Position numbers and translations under genes: made by a program
DNA from: Arundinibacter roseus
GTDB lineage: Bacteria; Bacteroidota; Bacteroidia; Cytophagales; Spirosomataceae
Assembly (NCBI RefSeq): GCF_004348825.1
Contig: NZ_SMJU01000015.1
Location: forward strand, 1-64,000
Length of the DNA: 64,000 bases
Reading direction: 5' to 3'
The notes under the pieces: model-generated
The model's database searches: none
Told to the model about the DNA's origin: nothing
Seen by the model: the letters and a program-made list of their open reading frames with translations, nothing else
Shown here: piece by piece, positions 41,889 through 50,352 of the stretch
How the letters are laid out: each line of letters begins with the position of its first letter
How positions within the stretch are numbered: position 1 is the stretch's first letter

Positions 41889-42416
41889 TCAGCCAACAGG
41901 AACCGTTTTCCTTTTTAGAATCAAAGCACTAATCAGGGAAACAATGAGGCCAACGGGGAGTATTTCGGCATAGGTGAATAAAATAACAAACAGGGGGTTT
42001 TGGTACATGCTTTTGTACGTTTCCATGTCGGCTTTCTGTTTGGCCAATTCCGTAGCAGTTGCACCGCTTGTGCCTGCTTCTTTGAGCACATAATCCGTGT
42101 AGCGATCCATAAAATCAGGGATAAAAAAATAGTAATCAACAAGCCAGATTACTACATAAATTGTAGACGCAACGAGTGTGATGTACAGGCCAATCAGAAA
42201 GGCTTTTTTGAAAGAGAGCGTGCCGTCGCTGATAGAATCCCGGTAGTTTTTTACGCCGACAAAAATAAAGGCAAAAGCCAGAATCATGGAGGCGTAGCCC
42301 AGAAAAACGTTTCCCTCAAAATTGTCGCTTTGGTAGCAGGTAGAAATGGACCAAACCATAAAAGCGCTCACGAGTAACCCGGCAATTGTCCCAAAAATCA
42401 AAATGATTCGTTTCAT
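41889..42416 (-). CDS. DUF4199 family membrane protein
   Basis: A 175-residue membrane protein with four predicted helices (ILIFGTIAGLLVSAFMVWSI, GYASMILAFAFIFVGVKNY, KAFLIGLYITLVASTIYVVIWL and FVILFTYAEILPVGLIVSLISALIL). The YRDxxxxGTLSFKKAFxIGL block (NYRDSISDGTLSFKKAFLIG) is typical of DUF4199, a Bacteroidota family of unknown function. A longer frame reaches 42485, but the ATG at 42416 gives a normal N-terminus. The central soluble stretch is helical (EAGTSGATATELAKQKADME). It is a single gene, convergent with the thioredoxin gene, and upstream of it lies the LuxR gene on the same strand. Confidence 0.85.
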   Translation of the reverse strand: MKRIILIFGTIAGLLVSAFMVWSISTCYQSDNFEGNVFLGYASMILAFAFIFVGVKNYRDSISDGTLSFKKAFLIGLYITLVASTIYVVIWLVDYYFFIPDFMDRYTDYVLKEAGTSGATATELAKQKADMETYKSMYQNPLFVILFTYAEILPVGLIVSLISALILKRKTVPVG

Positions 42417-42541
42417 ACAGTGTAGTGTTTTTTTATTGATAAAACTGTGGGCAAAAGTGGAAGGAAATCGTCTGAAATGAGTCATACTTTCAGGTGATTT
42501 TGTATGAAAAACCTACATTCATACCAAAGAATGACAAGCCG

Positions 42542-42994
42542 CTAAGAGATGATTCTCAGCCGGCGGGCCTTTTCAATTGCCTGCGTTCGGCGTTTTACGT
42601 CCAGTTTTTCAAAGACACGGGACGAGTGGGTTTTGATCGTGTTGAGGGAGACAAACAAGCGCGCTGCAATTTCCTGATTGCTCAGTCCTTCGGCCATTAA
42701 ATTGAGTACTTCCAGTTCGCGTTTGCTGAGCGAATGAGTCGTTTCAGTTTCATGAAAATTTGGTATTGTAGTCGTTGCTTCGGTACGTGCAGAATGCTGT
42801 TTTGGTAAGGTTAGTTTCAGAGCCAGCCAAATACCCAAAGCTGTGAAAAACAACGCCACAACTCCCATGTAAAGCTCCGTGGCGTGATGAATGATTAGCA
42901 GACGAAATTCCAGCCATTTTAACACAAAAAGTAAAACTGACAGCAAAAATGCATACAGTAAGGTGCTTTTATATGTAGCCCAAAAATGTGTCAT
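42542..42994 (-). CDS. Membrane-anchored LuxR-type HTH regulator
   Basis: A 150-residue protein with two N-terminal helices (TLLYAFLLSVLLFVLKWLEF and LYMGVVALFFTALGIWLAL) and a cytoplasmic GerE/LuxR-type HTH: SLSKRELEVLNLMAEGLSNQEIAARLFVSLNTIKTHSSRVFEKLDVKRRTQAIEKAR. No receiver or ligand-binding domain exists between membrane and HTH, so signal input would be through the membrane part. The frame is open upstream to 43126 into the next gene, but the ATG at 42994 gives a sensible start 47 bases after the radical SAM gene. Probably co-transcribed with it. Such small TM-LuxR proteins are frequent in Cytophagales. Confidence 0.82.
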   Translation of the reverse strand: MTHFWATYKSTLLYAFLLSVLLFVLKWLEFRLLIIHHATELYMGVVALFFTALGIWLALKLTLPKQHSARTEATTTIPNFHETETTHSLSKRELEVLNLMAEGLSNQEIAARLFVSLNTIKTHSSRVFEKLDVKRRTQAIEKARRLRIIS

Positions 42995-43040
42995 CGGTTG
43001 AAGCCTTCTGTCAATCAATAGTTCAGGAAAACGGCTTTTC

Positions 43041-45242
43041 TCAGACGATAAGCAAACCGTGATTCTGCAAGGTTTTCCAGATATCAGAAGTAGCAAATGC
43101 TTCAAAACTACCCAAATCGGCGGCATTGTAGGCTGTTTTCATTGTTTCCAGCGGGAAAATTTCCGAGGTGGACACATGCAGGCGGGGAAGAATTTCTGCC
43201 AGCCATGTTCCCAAAGTGACGGACGTATGAATGGCCCATTCGTCCTTCTTGCTGTAAAAGACGAGCTCGGCCATAGCCTGCGTTTTCTTTCCCTGTTTTT
43301 CTTCAAAAAAATCAATGGTTGGCATATTTCCCAACCACACGACCTGCGCATTTGGCCGTGGGGCAGGCGTGGGTTCGGCGAGCGCTTTCTCTATGTAGTG
43401 CGGGGGAATCGACGTGGCCGGAACTTTATGCTCAAACCATTGGGAAAGCGGAAATTCAAAACACACGCCATGCATGTAATTGAAGAGCGATTTGCGCAAG
43501 CCTTCTGCAAACTGATCGTGGTCTGTTCCGAGCGGATCGTCATGAAAAAGGTCGTTGTCGGCAAAAGCTCCAGCTACCGGGCCGATGCGCTGCACGTCAA
43601 ACTCGGCGGGTAAAAGACCCACCGGGCTGTGGGCCGTCATGGCAAAGCGATGCCAAAAGCCCGACTGCACGATGCCAAGTTCAAACAATTGCCGCACCAT
43701 TTCCAGCGAATCAATCGTTTCCTGCGCGGTTTGAGTAGGAAAACCGTACATCAGGTACGCATGAACCATGATGCCGGCCTGTGTGAAAGCATCGGCCACA
43801 CGCGCCACCTGCGCCACGGTCACGCCTTTTTTCATACGTTCGAGCAGGCGGTCGGAGGCTACTTCCAGCCCGCCTGATACGGCAATACAGCCGGAGGCTT
43901 TGAGCAAAAGGCATAAGTCGGGCGTAAAGTTTTTTTCAAACCGAATGTTGGTCCACCAAACCACCGTCAGCCGCCGCCGCAGTATTTCCAGTGCCACGTC
44001 ACGCATGAGCGCGGGCGGCGCGGCTTCATCGACAAAATGAAAACCATTCTGCCCCGTTTGCTGAATGATTTCTTCAATCCGATCACAAATCAACGCCGCT
44101 GTCACGGGTTCGTAGCGCTTGATGTAGTCCAGCGAAATGTCACAAAACGAACATTTTCCCCAATAGCAACCGTGGGCGAGCGTGAGCTTGTTCCAGCGGC
44201 CGTCGCTCCACAACCGATGCATCGGATTCACGATTTCAATCACCGAAAGGTAGTCGTGTAGCCGGAGTTCGCGGTAGTCGGGCGTTCCTACATCACGTTG
44301 AGCGACGTCGCGTTCTTTGGCGCCGTTAATATATACAACCTCCCCATTTACAAGGCAATAGGTACGTTTCAACTGACTACGTTCCCGGGTACCCCGCAGG
44401 TAGTCGAGTAGCGAAAGCAGCGGAGCTTCGCCGTCGTCCAGGCAGATATAATCGAGAAATTCAAAAACCCGTGGGTCTTTCAGGCTCCGAAGTTCGGTAT
44501 TGGCAAAACCGCCGCCCATCACCACTGCAATATGCGGATAGTGTTTTTTTATAAATTGCCCGCATTTCAGAGCTCCGTACAAATTTCCCGGAAAAGGCAC
44601 CGAAAGTCCCACCAATGTAGGTTCCAAATGCCTGATTTTTTCATCCAGAATATCCAATAAATACCGTGAAAGCAGAGTTTCGGGCGCATGAAGTTCCTGA
44701 TACAATTCGTCAAAATGTGTGGCGGTGCGGCCCAACCGCTCGGCGTAGCGGCTAAACCCAAAATGCGGATCGACAGCCTCCTGAATTAAATCGCCGATGT
44801 CTTCGAGATACAACGTACACAAATGCCGTGCTTTATCATGAATACCCATCGTTCCAAACGCCCAATCCAGTTCTTCGAGTGTCTGAAAACGGGCGGCTTC
44901 GGGCAAATAGCTGCGGTCGCAAATGCTGTGCGCAAGCGTTGGATTTCTATTTTGTAAAAATGAAATAACCGGGTCAATCGTCCTAATGTACTCTTCTTTC
45001 AAACTATAAATCCGAAAGCTATTGTCCGAAAGCTCACAGTCCGACGCTTCCAGTTCCTCAAAAAGCTGCTGTAAACCAGCCTTTGAAAATAGCCGCAGGA
45101 TGACTTCAATGCCAAGATCTGCCTGATGCGATGCAATACCAACCGTATTCAAAAAACCTTTCAGGTAAGCCGTAGCCGGGTAGGGCGTGTTGAGCTGGGT
45201 GAAAGGCGGCGTAATGAACAGGGAAACAAGGGGCTTGGTCAT
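43041..45242 (-). CDS. B12-binding-domain radical SAM protein
   Basis: A 733-residue protein with an N-terminal cobalamin-binding-like region (SLFITPPFTQLNTPYPATAYLKGFL, then LVGLSVPFPGNLYGALKCGQFIKKHYPHIAVVMGGGFAN). The radical SAM core has LTLAHGCYWGKCSFCDI, with the cluster cysteines at 359, 364 and 367 in CX4CX2C spacing rather than the common CX3CX2C. GGLEVASDRLLERMKKGVT and AYLMYGFPTQTAQET continue the barrel. The classical DxHxxG cobalamin motif is not evident. C-terminal 200 residues unknown. The reaction is unknown. It is followed 46 bases downstream by the LuxR gene. Confidence 0.86.
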   Translation of the reverse strand: MTKPLVSLFITPPFTQLNTPYPATAYLKGFLNTVGIASHQADLGIEVILRLFSKAGLQQLFEELEASDCELSDNSFRIYSLKEEYIRTIDPVISFLQNRNPTLAHSICDRSYLPEAARFQTLEELDWAFGTMGIHDKARHLCTLYLEDIGDLIQEAVDPHFGFSRYAERLGRTATHFDELYQELHAPETLLSRYLLDILDEKIRHLEPTLVGLSVPFPGNLYGALKCGQFIKKHYPHIAVVMGGGFANTELRSLKDPRVFEFLDYICLDDGEAPLLSLLDYLRGTRERSQLKRTYCLVNGEVVYINGAKERDVAQRDVGTPDYRELRLHDYLSVIEIVNPMHRLWSDGRWNKLTLAHGCYWGKCSFCDISLDYIKRYEPVTAALICDRIEEIIQQTGQNGFHFVDEAAPPALMRDVALEILRRRLTVVWWTNIRFEKNFTPDLCLLLKASGCIAVSGGLEVASDRLLERMKKGVTVAQVARVADAFTQAGIMVHAYLMYGFPTQTAQETIDSLEMVRQLFELGIVQSGFWHRFAMTAHSPVGLLPAEFDVQRIGPVAGAFADNDLFHDDPLGTDHDQFAEGLRKSLFNYMHGVCFEFPLSQWFEHKVPATSIPPHYIEKALAEPTPAPRPNAQVVWLGNMPTIDFFEEKQGKKTQAMAELVFYSKKDEWAIHTSVTLGTWLAEILPRLHVSTSEIFPLETMKTAYNAADLGSFEAFATSDIWKTLQNHGLLIV

Positions 45243-45362
45243 GAAAAAGTAAGTTTATTCACGCAAAGGTACGAGGCCGCACCCTGCAATATTTCTTCTT
45301 TACAAAGAGATTTTGATTTAATTGGTTCATAAAATCATAACGAAGGCTTTGTACACACGTCC

Positions 45363-45393
45363 TTGCATTTGGCCGACAGGGGGTTTATATTTG
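45363..45393 (+). promoter_or_regulatory. Bacteroidota-type promoter upstream of the lysine-catabolism genes
   Basis: TTG (45363-45365) and TATATTTG (45386-45393) are separated by 20 bases, close to the consensus TTTG-N19-TANNTTTG. It would give a leader of about 250 nt before the ATG at 45653. The leader has several weak GC-rich pairings but no riboswitch that I recognise, and no small frame of note. Confidence 0.5.
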
Positions 45394-45652
45394 TGTAAAT
45401 CAACAGTTCAGACTTCTAGTTGAACCCCTTGCTCAACATACAGCGGGCCCGATTTGCCTTTCTGCGCAGCATGTCTTCCCATGTGCCGGGCATGTAGCGC
45501 CTTAGTTTTCCACTTCTTTTTCTTAGTGCGTGTTTCCGTGGTTTTGTCTTTTTAAGATATAAACCTGGCTTGTGCGTATACTTATTTTTTAATTGTTTAA
45601 TGAGGCATTTGCTTCGTTTAATCCATATATTTTTCTAATTCGGCAATTCCCT

Positions 45653-46729
45653 ATGAAAACTAACGAAATAAAGAAAATCCTGGTCATTGGCATGGGTAAA
45701 GTAGGTTCTTTGGTAGGAACTCTGCTCAGCAACCGCTTTGAAGTTGTCGGCCTCGACAAAGCTGCTCCGGCCGTAGAACTGCCTTTTCTATGTAAAAAAG
45801 CGGATGTTACTAATCACGCCGATTTAAAAACTCATCTGACGGGCTTTGACGCAGTGGTGTCCTGCATGCCTTATAATTTGAACTTACCTATTGCCCAAAC
45901 GGCCTATGAGTTGGGCATACATTACTTTGACCTTACCGAGGACGTCCCCACGACGGTTGCGATTCGTGAAATGGCGAAAGATAGTCGGGGCGTAATGGCT
46001 CCGCAATGTGGACTGGCACCGGGATTTATCGGGATTGTCGGGGCCGATCTGGCGAAGAACTTTACCCGCCTACGCGATATTGAACTGCGGGTGGGTGCCT
46101 TGCCACGCTATCCAAACGGCCTGTTGGGCTACTCGTTTACCTGGTCCCCGGCGGGCGTCATTAATGAATACATCAACGATGCCGAGGTTATTCATAACGG
46201 AGTACGTAAAACGGTTTCTTCGCTTGATGGCATTGAGGTGATCAATATTGAAGGACAGGAATTTGAAGCGTTTACTACTTCCGGCGGCCTGGGCACGATG
46301 TGCGAAACCTATGATGGACGAGTTGATACGCTCAACTACAAGACGATACGCTACCCCGGTCATGCCAAACTGATGCGTTTTATGCTTTATGAATTAATCC
46401 TGAAAAATGATCGGGAGCTAATCGAACGCATTCTGACGGAGGCAAAACCTCCGGTACAGGAAGATGTGGTGTACGTATATGCCGTAGTTGAAGGCTGGAA
46501 AGGAGAAATACTGGAACGTGAAGAGTTTTACCGGGCCTATCATCCGATTACTATCGACGGTCAGCATTGGCGGGCTATCTCCTGGACGACCGCTGCGTCA
46601 ATTGCCGCAGTGGTCGAAATGGTAGCGGATGGGACGCTGCCACAAAAAGGGTTTGTCCGGCAGGAAGACATTGCGCTTGATGCTTTTCTGAACACGACAA
46701 ATGGAGCGTTCTTTGACGAGACTGTGTAG
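45653..46729 (+). CDS. Saccharopine dehydrogenase family protein
   Basis: A 358-residue NAD(P)-dependent oxidoreductase of the saccharopine dehydrogenase (NADP/Lys9-like) family. The Rossmann start is KILVIGMGKVGSLVGTLLSN, then DAVVSCMPYNLNLPIAQTAYELGIHYFDLTED and the GLAPGFIGIVGADLAKN block. The C-terminal domain has YSFTWSPAGVINEYINDAEVI, EAFTTSGGLGTMCETYDGRV and TIRYPGHAKLMRFMLYELILKN. Known members interconvert saccharopine with lysine or aminoadipate semialdehyde. The next gene, an ALDH7-like enzyme, suggests lysine catabolism to aminoadipate. The ATG at 45653 removes an unlikely 20-residue extension. The leader is long (see promoter at 45363). Confidence 0.85.
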   Translation: MKTNEIKKILVIGMGKVGSLVGTLLSNRFEVVGLDKAAPAVELPFLCKKADVTNHADLKTHLTGFDAVVSCMPYNLNLPIAQTAYELGIHYFDLTEDVPTTVAIREMAKDSRGVMAPQCGLAPGFIGIVGADLAKNFTRLRDIELRVGALPRYPNGLLGYSFTWSPAGVINEYINDAEVIHNGVRKTVSSLDGIEVINIEGQEFEAFTTSGGLGTMCETYDGRVDTLNYKTIRYPGHAKLMRFMLYELILKNDRELIERILTEAKPPVQEDVVYVYAVVEGWKGEILEREEFYRAYHPITIDGQHWRAISWTTAASIAAVVEMVADGTLPQKGFVRQEDIALDAFLNTTNGAFFDETV

Positions 46730-46812
46730 TTTTTTTAAAATTTATTCAAGATTATATTTATTTAAAATACTGGTAATTAATAGATTATTGGTAAAACCCA
46801 TTTATTCAAAAC

Positions 46813-48339
46813 ATGCAAACGTTCTTACAAAAGCTTTCTATAAAACCTAAAAATGCTGGTGTTAGTACCGGTCAGCAGCAGTGGACTAGTACCGGCGAGG
46901 AGATCGAATCTTTTTCTCCGGTGGATGGAAAATCTATTGGCACTACCACAGAAACTACCCGCAAAGATTATGATCAGGTACTCGAAACCGCCCGGCTTGC
47001 CTTTCGGGAATGGCGGCTTGTGCCCGCACCCCGACGGGGCGAAATTGTCCGGCAGATTGGCGATGCGCTCCGGGAAGGCAAACAGGAATTGGGCCAACTG
47101 GTCAGTTACGAAATGGGCAAAAGCCTGCCCGAAGGGCTGGGTGAAGTTCAGGAAATGATCGACATCTGTGATTTTGCGGTGGGACTGTCCCGGCAGCTGT
47201 ACGGCCTGACGATGCACAGCGAGCGCCCGGCGCATCGCATGTACGAGCAGTGGCATCCGCTTGGAGTCGTTGGCATTATTTCGGCCTTTAATTTTCCGGT
47301 AGCAGTTTGGTCCTGGAACGCGATGATTGCCTGGGTGTGCGGCGATGTGTGCGTGTGGAAACCTTCCGAAAAAACTCCTCTGACGGGTATTGCCTGTCAG
47401 CAACTGATACAAGCGGTTTTTGCCAGGAACGAGGTACCCGAAGGCGTTTCCTGCCTGATTAGCGGCGGGCGCAGCGTGGGAGAATGGATGGCAAACGACC
47501 CTCGCGTTGATCTGCTATCGGCAACGGGAAGTACCCGCATGGGCAAAGCCGTGGCCGAAGCCGTTGGGCGCCGATTGGGACGCAGTCTTCTTGAATTAGG
47601 AGGAAACAACGCTATTATCATAACACCGGAAGCCGATTTGGCCGTTGCCATTCCGGCCATAGTTTTTGGTGCCGTAGGTACTGCCGGACAACGCTGCACA
47701 AGTACCCGCCGACTGATTGTCCACACCGCAATGTATGATGAAATGAAGGAGCGACTGCAAAAAGCCTATGCTCAGCTCCGAATTGGCAATCCGCTCGAAA
47801 CTGGCGTACACGTGGGGCCACTCATTGATCAGGATGCTGTGGGCGGTTATCTGGCAAGCGTAGAAGCGATTCGTAAGCAGGGAGGTAGTTTTGTAGTAGA
47901 GCCGGAGGTGCTTTCAGGAGCGGACTATGAGTCAGGCTGTTATGTGCGGCCTTGCATTGCCGAAGCCGAAAATCAGTGGGAGATCGTGCAGCGCGAAACC
48001 TTTGCACCGATTTTATACCTGATCCGCTACGAAACGCTGGAAGAAGCTATTGACCTTCAAAATGGCGTTCCACAAGGACTTTCTTCGGCTATTTTTACCT
48101 TAAACATGCGCGAGGCCGAGCAATTTTTATCGGCGGCGGGCAGCGATTGCGGCATTGCGAATGTGAACATCGGTACTTCCGGCGCCGAAATCGGAGGCGC
48201 TTTTGGTGGCGAAAAAGAAACCGGCGGAGGGCGCGAGTCTGGCTCCGATGCCTGGAAAGCCTACATGCGTCGCCAAACCAACACGCTCAACTATGGCCGA
48301 ACGCTACCGCTGGCGCAGGGCATTACATTTGATATTTAG
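46813..48339 (+). CDS. ALDH7-like aldehyde dehydrogenase (aminoadipate semialdehyde/piperideine-6-carboxylate dehydrogenase)
   Basis: A 508-residue NAD(P)-dependent aldehyde dehydrogenase. It contains LGVVGIISAFNFPVAVWSWNAM, then VWKPSEKTPLTGIA, then the catalytic Glu in SLLELGGNNAIII and the catalytic Cys in VGTAGQRCTSTRRLI. The NVNIGTSGAEIGGAFGGEKETGGGRESGSDAWKAYMRRQTNTLNY ending is the ALDH7 (antiquitin/AmaB) hallmark. ALDH7 oxidises alpha-aminoadipate semialdehyde to 2-aminoadipate. Placed 83 bases after the saccharopine dehydrogenase gene on the same strand, it completes a two-step lysine-degradation module in which the lysine-2-oxoglutarate reductase half is not visible here. Confidence 0.92.
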   Translation: MQTFLQKLSIKPKNAGVSTGQQQWTSTGEEIESFSPVDGKSIGTTTETTRKDYDQVLETARLAFREWRLVPAPRRGEIVRQIGDALREGKQELGQLVSYEMGKSLPEGLGEVQEMIDICDFAVGLSRQLYGLTMHSERPAHRMYEQWHPLGVVGIISAFNFPVAVWSWNAMIAWVCGDVCVWKPSEKTPLTGIACQQLIQAVFARNEVPEGVSCLISGGRSVGEWMANDPRVDLLSATGSTRMGKAVAEAVGRRLGRSLLELGGNNAIIITPEADLAVAIPAIVFGAVGTAGQRCTSTRRLIVHTAMYDEMKERLQKAYAQLRIGNPLETGVHVGPLIDQDAVGGYLASVEAIRKQGGSFVVEPEVLSGADYESGCYVRPCIAEAENQWEIVQRETFAPILYLIRYETLEEAIDLQNGVPQGLSSAIFTLNMREAEQFLSAAGSDCGIANVNIGTSGAEIGGAFGGEKETGGGRESGSDAWKAYMRRQTNTLNYGRTLPLAQGITFDI

Positions 48340-48394
48340 GCAAGCCATTTTCCTTTAAAGCGTATCCGGGTAGCAAAAACGCAGGTATATTTCT

Positions 48395-48402
48395 TATTTT
48401 TG
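48395..48402 (+). promoter_or_regulatory. -7-like box of the PqqD-B2 cassette
   Basis: TATTTTTG fits TANNTTTG, 50 bases before the PqqD ATG. The 112-base gap after the ALDH7 gene contains no small ORF that could encode a precursor peptide. The transcript probably runs through the five genes of the cassette. Confidence 0.45.
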
Positions 48403-48451
48403 CAGTAGTTAAAAAAAATTGACTACACCGGATACGTAATCTTTATTACAT

Positions 48452-48736
48452 ATGAATAGCGAAGCCAAACAAACGCAGTACAGGTTAACCTCCGATCAGG
48501 TATCGTCTAATCTGGGGGGTGAAGTAGTGATTCTGAATCATGACAAAGGGGTTTACTATGGATTGGGAGAGGTAGGTGCGCTCGTGTGGAGTGCCCTGGA
48601 AAATACCTCACATTCGTTTGAGGAGTTGTGCACCCTGGTAATGGCTGAATATGAGGTAGATCAGGAAACCTGTGAGGCTGATATGGAAGCTCTACTTGCT
48701 GAGCTTATGGAAGAAAAACTAATTGAAGTCGTTTAA
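48452..48736 (+). CDS. PqqD-family protein (RiPP recognition element)
   Basis: A 94-residue PqqD-like protein: YRLTSDQVSSNLGGEVVILNHDKGVYYGLGEVGALVWSALE (the winged-helix fold with LxxxxGxYYGLNxxGxxIW-like motif), followed by FEELCTLVMAEYEVDQETCEADMEALLAELMEEKLIEVV. PqqD domains bind leader peptides of ribosomally made modified peptides and present them to maturases. It is the first gene of a five-gene unit. The stop codon overlaps the start of the B2-like gene. In lasso peptide clusters the same function is called B1; in HprK-related systems a similar PqqD accompanies a kinase. Confidence 0.9.
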   Translation: MNSEAKQTQYRLTSDQVSSNLGGEVVILNHDKGVYYGLGEVGALVWSALENTSHSFEELCTLVMAEYEVDQETCEADMEALLAELMEEKLIEVV

Positions 48737-49184
48737 TTCTGATTTGATACCCTGGGTTTTACATATCAAAAAGGCAGGAAGTTTGCCGCTCGCCCGCTAC
48801 CTTGCGCTCATGCAGGCGGCGAGCGTACTAATAGGTATTAAATTATTTTTGGTGATACTTCCTTTCCGAACATTCAGGCGTATCTATGGAAAATTGACCA
48901 ATCCTGCCCACAAACAACAGTACACGCAGGCGTATATTTCGGACCGGATTTGGGCCGTACGAACAGCGGCACATTGGCTGCCGTTTTCGTTACTCTGTTT
49001 GCCACAGGCGCTTAGCCTCAAATTTTTGCTTAGAAAAGAGGACCAACTACCTTTACACATCGGCGTGCAAATTCAGGCTTCTGCTGGTTTTGAAGCACAT
49101 GCGTGGGTTGAGAAAAACGGCAAAATTATCATTGGAGAGTGGCCAGAAAATACAACGTATAAACCCATTTGGGTTTGGCAATAA
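48723..49184 (+). CDS. Lasso-peptide-type B2 protein (transglutaminase-like leader peptidase)
   Basis: A 153-residue protein of the lasso peptide B2/McjB C-terminal family. A hydrophobic N-terminal half (LPLARYLALMQAASVLIGIKLFLVILPF) precedes the transglutaminase-like core: Cys92 in LLCLPQALSLKFLLR (the nucleophile) and His126 in GFEAHAWVEKNGK. The acidic partner expected after the second strand is a Glu (IIIGEWPE) rather than Asp. These proteins cut the leader from a precursor peptide. The only start giving this length is a TTG at 48723, overlapping the PqqD stop codon by 14 bases; a later start is possible. Confidence in family is good, in the start moderate. Confidence 0.86.
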   Translation: MKSFNSDLIPWVLHIKKAGSLPLARYLALMQAASVLIGIKLFLVILPFRTFRRIYGKLTNPAHKQQYTQAYISDRIWAVRTAAHWLPFSLLCLPQALSLKFLLRKEDQLPLHIGVQIQASAGFEAHAWVEKNGKIIIGEWPENTTYKPIWVWQ

Positions 49185-49232
49185 AACCTACCTGTCGGAC
49201 ACTTTACTTTATACATTTTAGAAACCCACTAC

Positions 49233-50309
49233 ATGCCTTCGCTGCACAGTAAGCTTCCTTCGCTCTATCATACGCTATTTCCAGAACTAGCTTCGCTGGA
49301 AGCTCCAACCGAAAGCTTTGCTACCTGCGAAAACTGTGTGCTTTGTCAAAAACCCGACAGCCCGTTTCTTGATACCAAGTGCTGTACCTATTATCCTCAG
49401 CTTCCTAACTATTTTATTGGTGGTATATTAAGTGATTCCCGCCCGGAATTGCAGGAAGGCAAACAACGTCTGCGAGCGCTGATTCAGGCGGGGCACGGCG
49501 TTACACCCACAGGTTTGGTGACACCGCTGCGCTACGACCTGCTGAATACCGCAATTCGTACTGATAAGTCGCCGGCCAAAGGAAACGAATGGACCAAAGC
49601 GGAGGTAGATACGCTGCGGTGTCCATTTTACGATCAGGGAGCCTGCACCGTGTGGGACTACCGCGAACACGGCTGCTCAACGTCTTTCTGTAAATCCGTT
49701 GGCGGCGAAACCGGCACGGCTTTCTGGAATTCTTTGTCGGTGTATCTAACGGATATTGAAGATGCCCTGGCACGTTATGTACTAGTGTTCATGAATTTTC
49801 CGGCAGATACCATTTCAGCCGAACGTTTGAGTACTCAAAATTTAGGACTCGACAGCGCCGTTGGTGAGGTAAATGCTGTGGAGTATAAGCGGTTGTGGGG
49901 AAGTTGGGCAGGTAAAGAAGAAGTATTTTATGTAAAAGCATTCGAACTTGTTCGTGATCTGGATCAAACGCAGCTGAGTGGTTTGCTAGGGGTTAAAGGC
50001 GCCGTTCGATGGCAGCAGTTGCTGGCTCGTCAGCAACAGTTTTTGACTCCCGAAATTCCCGATTGGCTGGTTCTGAGTGACGAAGTAACGATCGAAAAAT
50101 TGGCTATTGGTGAAGTAGAACTCAAAACCACTCAGGGTACTTTCGTTGTGCCGGGGTTGGTCTATCATTTTTTAACAAAACTCGACACAAAATATACGGT
50201 TGATGCAGTTGATCAAACCCTCAATGCGCTGGGAGTAGAGTTTAAAAAAGAGTATTTGACAATTCTTTTCCACTTGAAAATTCTTCGTCCCGGACAAACC
50301 ATTAAATAA
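49233..50309 (+). CDS. Cys-rich YkgJ-like protein of the RiPP-like cassette
   Basis: A 358-residue protein without a confident family name. The N-terminal 160 residues hold nine cysteines: 32, 35, 38, 50, 51, 130, 138, 148 and 153. The pattern CENCVLC, KCCTYYPQLPNYFIGGIL, CPFYDQGACTVWDYREHGCSTSFC resembles the YkgJ-type zinc/iron-chelating fold (CxxC, CC, CPxxxxGxCxIYxxRPxxCR). The remaining 200 residues are a mixed region with no motif I know. It contains no radical SAM, ATP-grasp or ThiF motif. It occupies the position in which the asparagine-synthetase-like lasso cyclase is usually found and is on the same strand between B2 and the HprK-like kinase. A metal- or Fe-S-dependent modification role is conceivable but not shown. 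Confidence 0.7.
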   Translation: MPSLHSKLPSLYHTLFPELASLEAPTESFATCENCVLCQKPDSPFLDTKCCTYYPQLPNYFIGGILSDSRPELQEGKQRLRALIQAGHGVTPTGLVTPLRYDLLNTAIRTDKSPAKGNEWTKAEVDTLRCPFYDQGACTVWDYREHGCSTSFCKSVGGETGTAFWNSLSVYLTDIEDALARYVLVFMNFPADTISAERLSTQNLGLDSAVGEVNAVEYKRLWGSWAGKEEVFYVKAFELVRDLDQTQLSGLLGVKGAVRWQQLLARQQQFLTPEIPDWLVLSDEVTIEKLAIGEVELKTTQGTFVVPGLVYHFLTKLDTKYTVDAVDQTLNALGVEFKKEYLTILFHLKILRPGQTIK

Positions 50310-50327
50310 TTAAATACAGCCCAACTT

Positions 50328-50335
50328 TATATTTG
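50328..50335 (+). promoter_or_regulatory. -7-like box just before the HprK-like gene
   Basis: TATATTTG, matching TANNTTTG, ends 17 bases before the ATG at 50353. It could give an internal promoter for the kinase and nucleotidyltransferase genes. No matching -33 TTTG is seen. Confidence 0.35.
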
Positions 50336-50352
50336 CTTGAAAATCAGGATTC

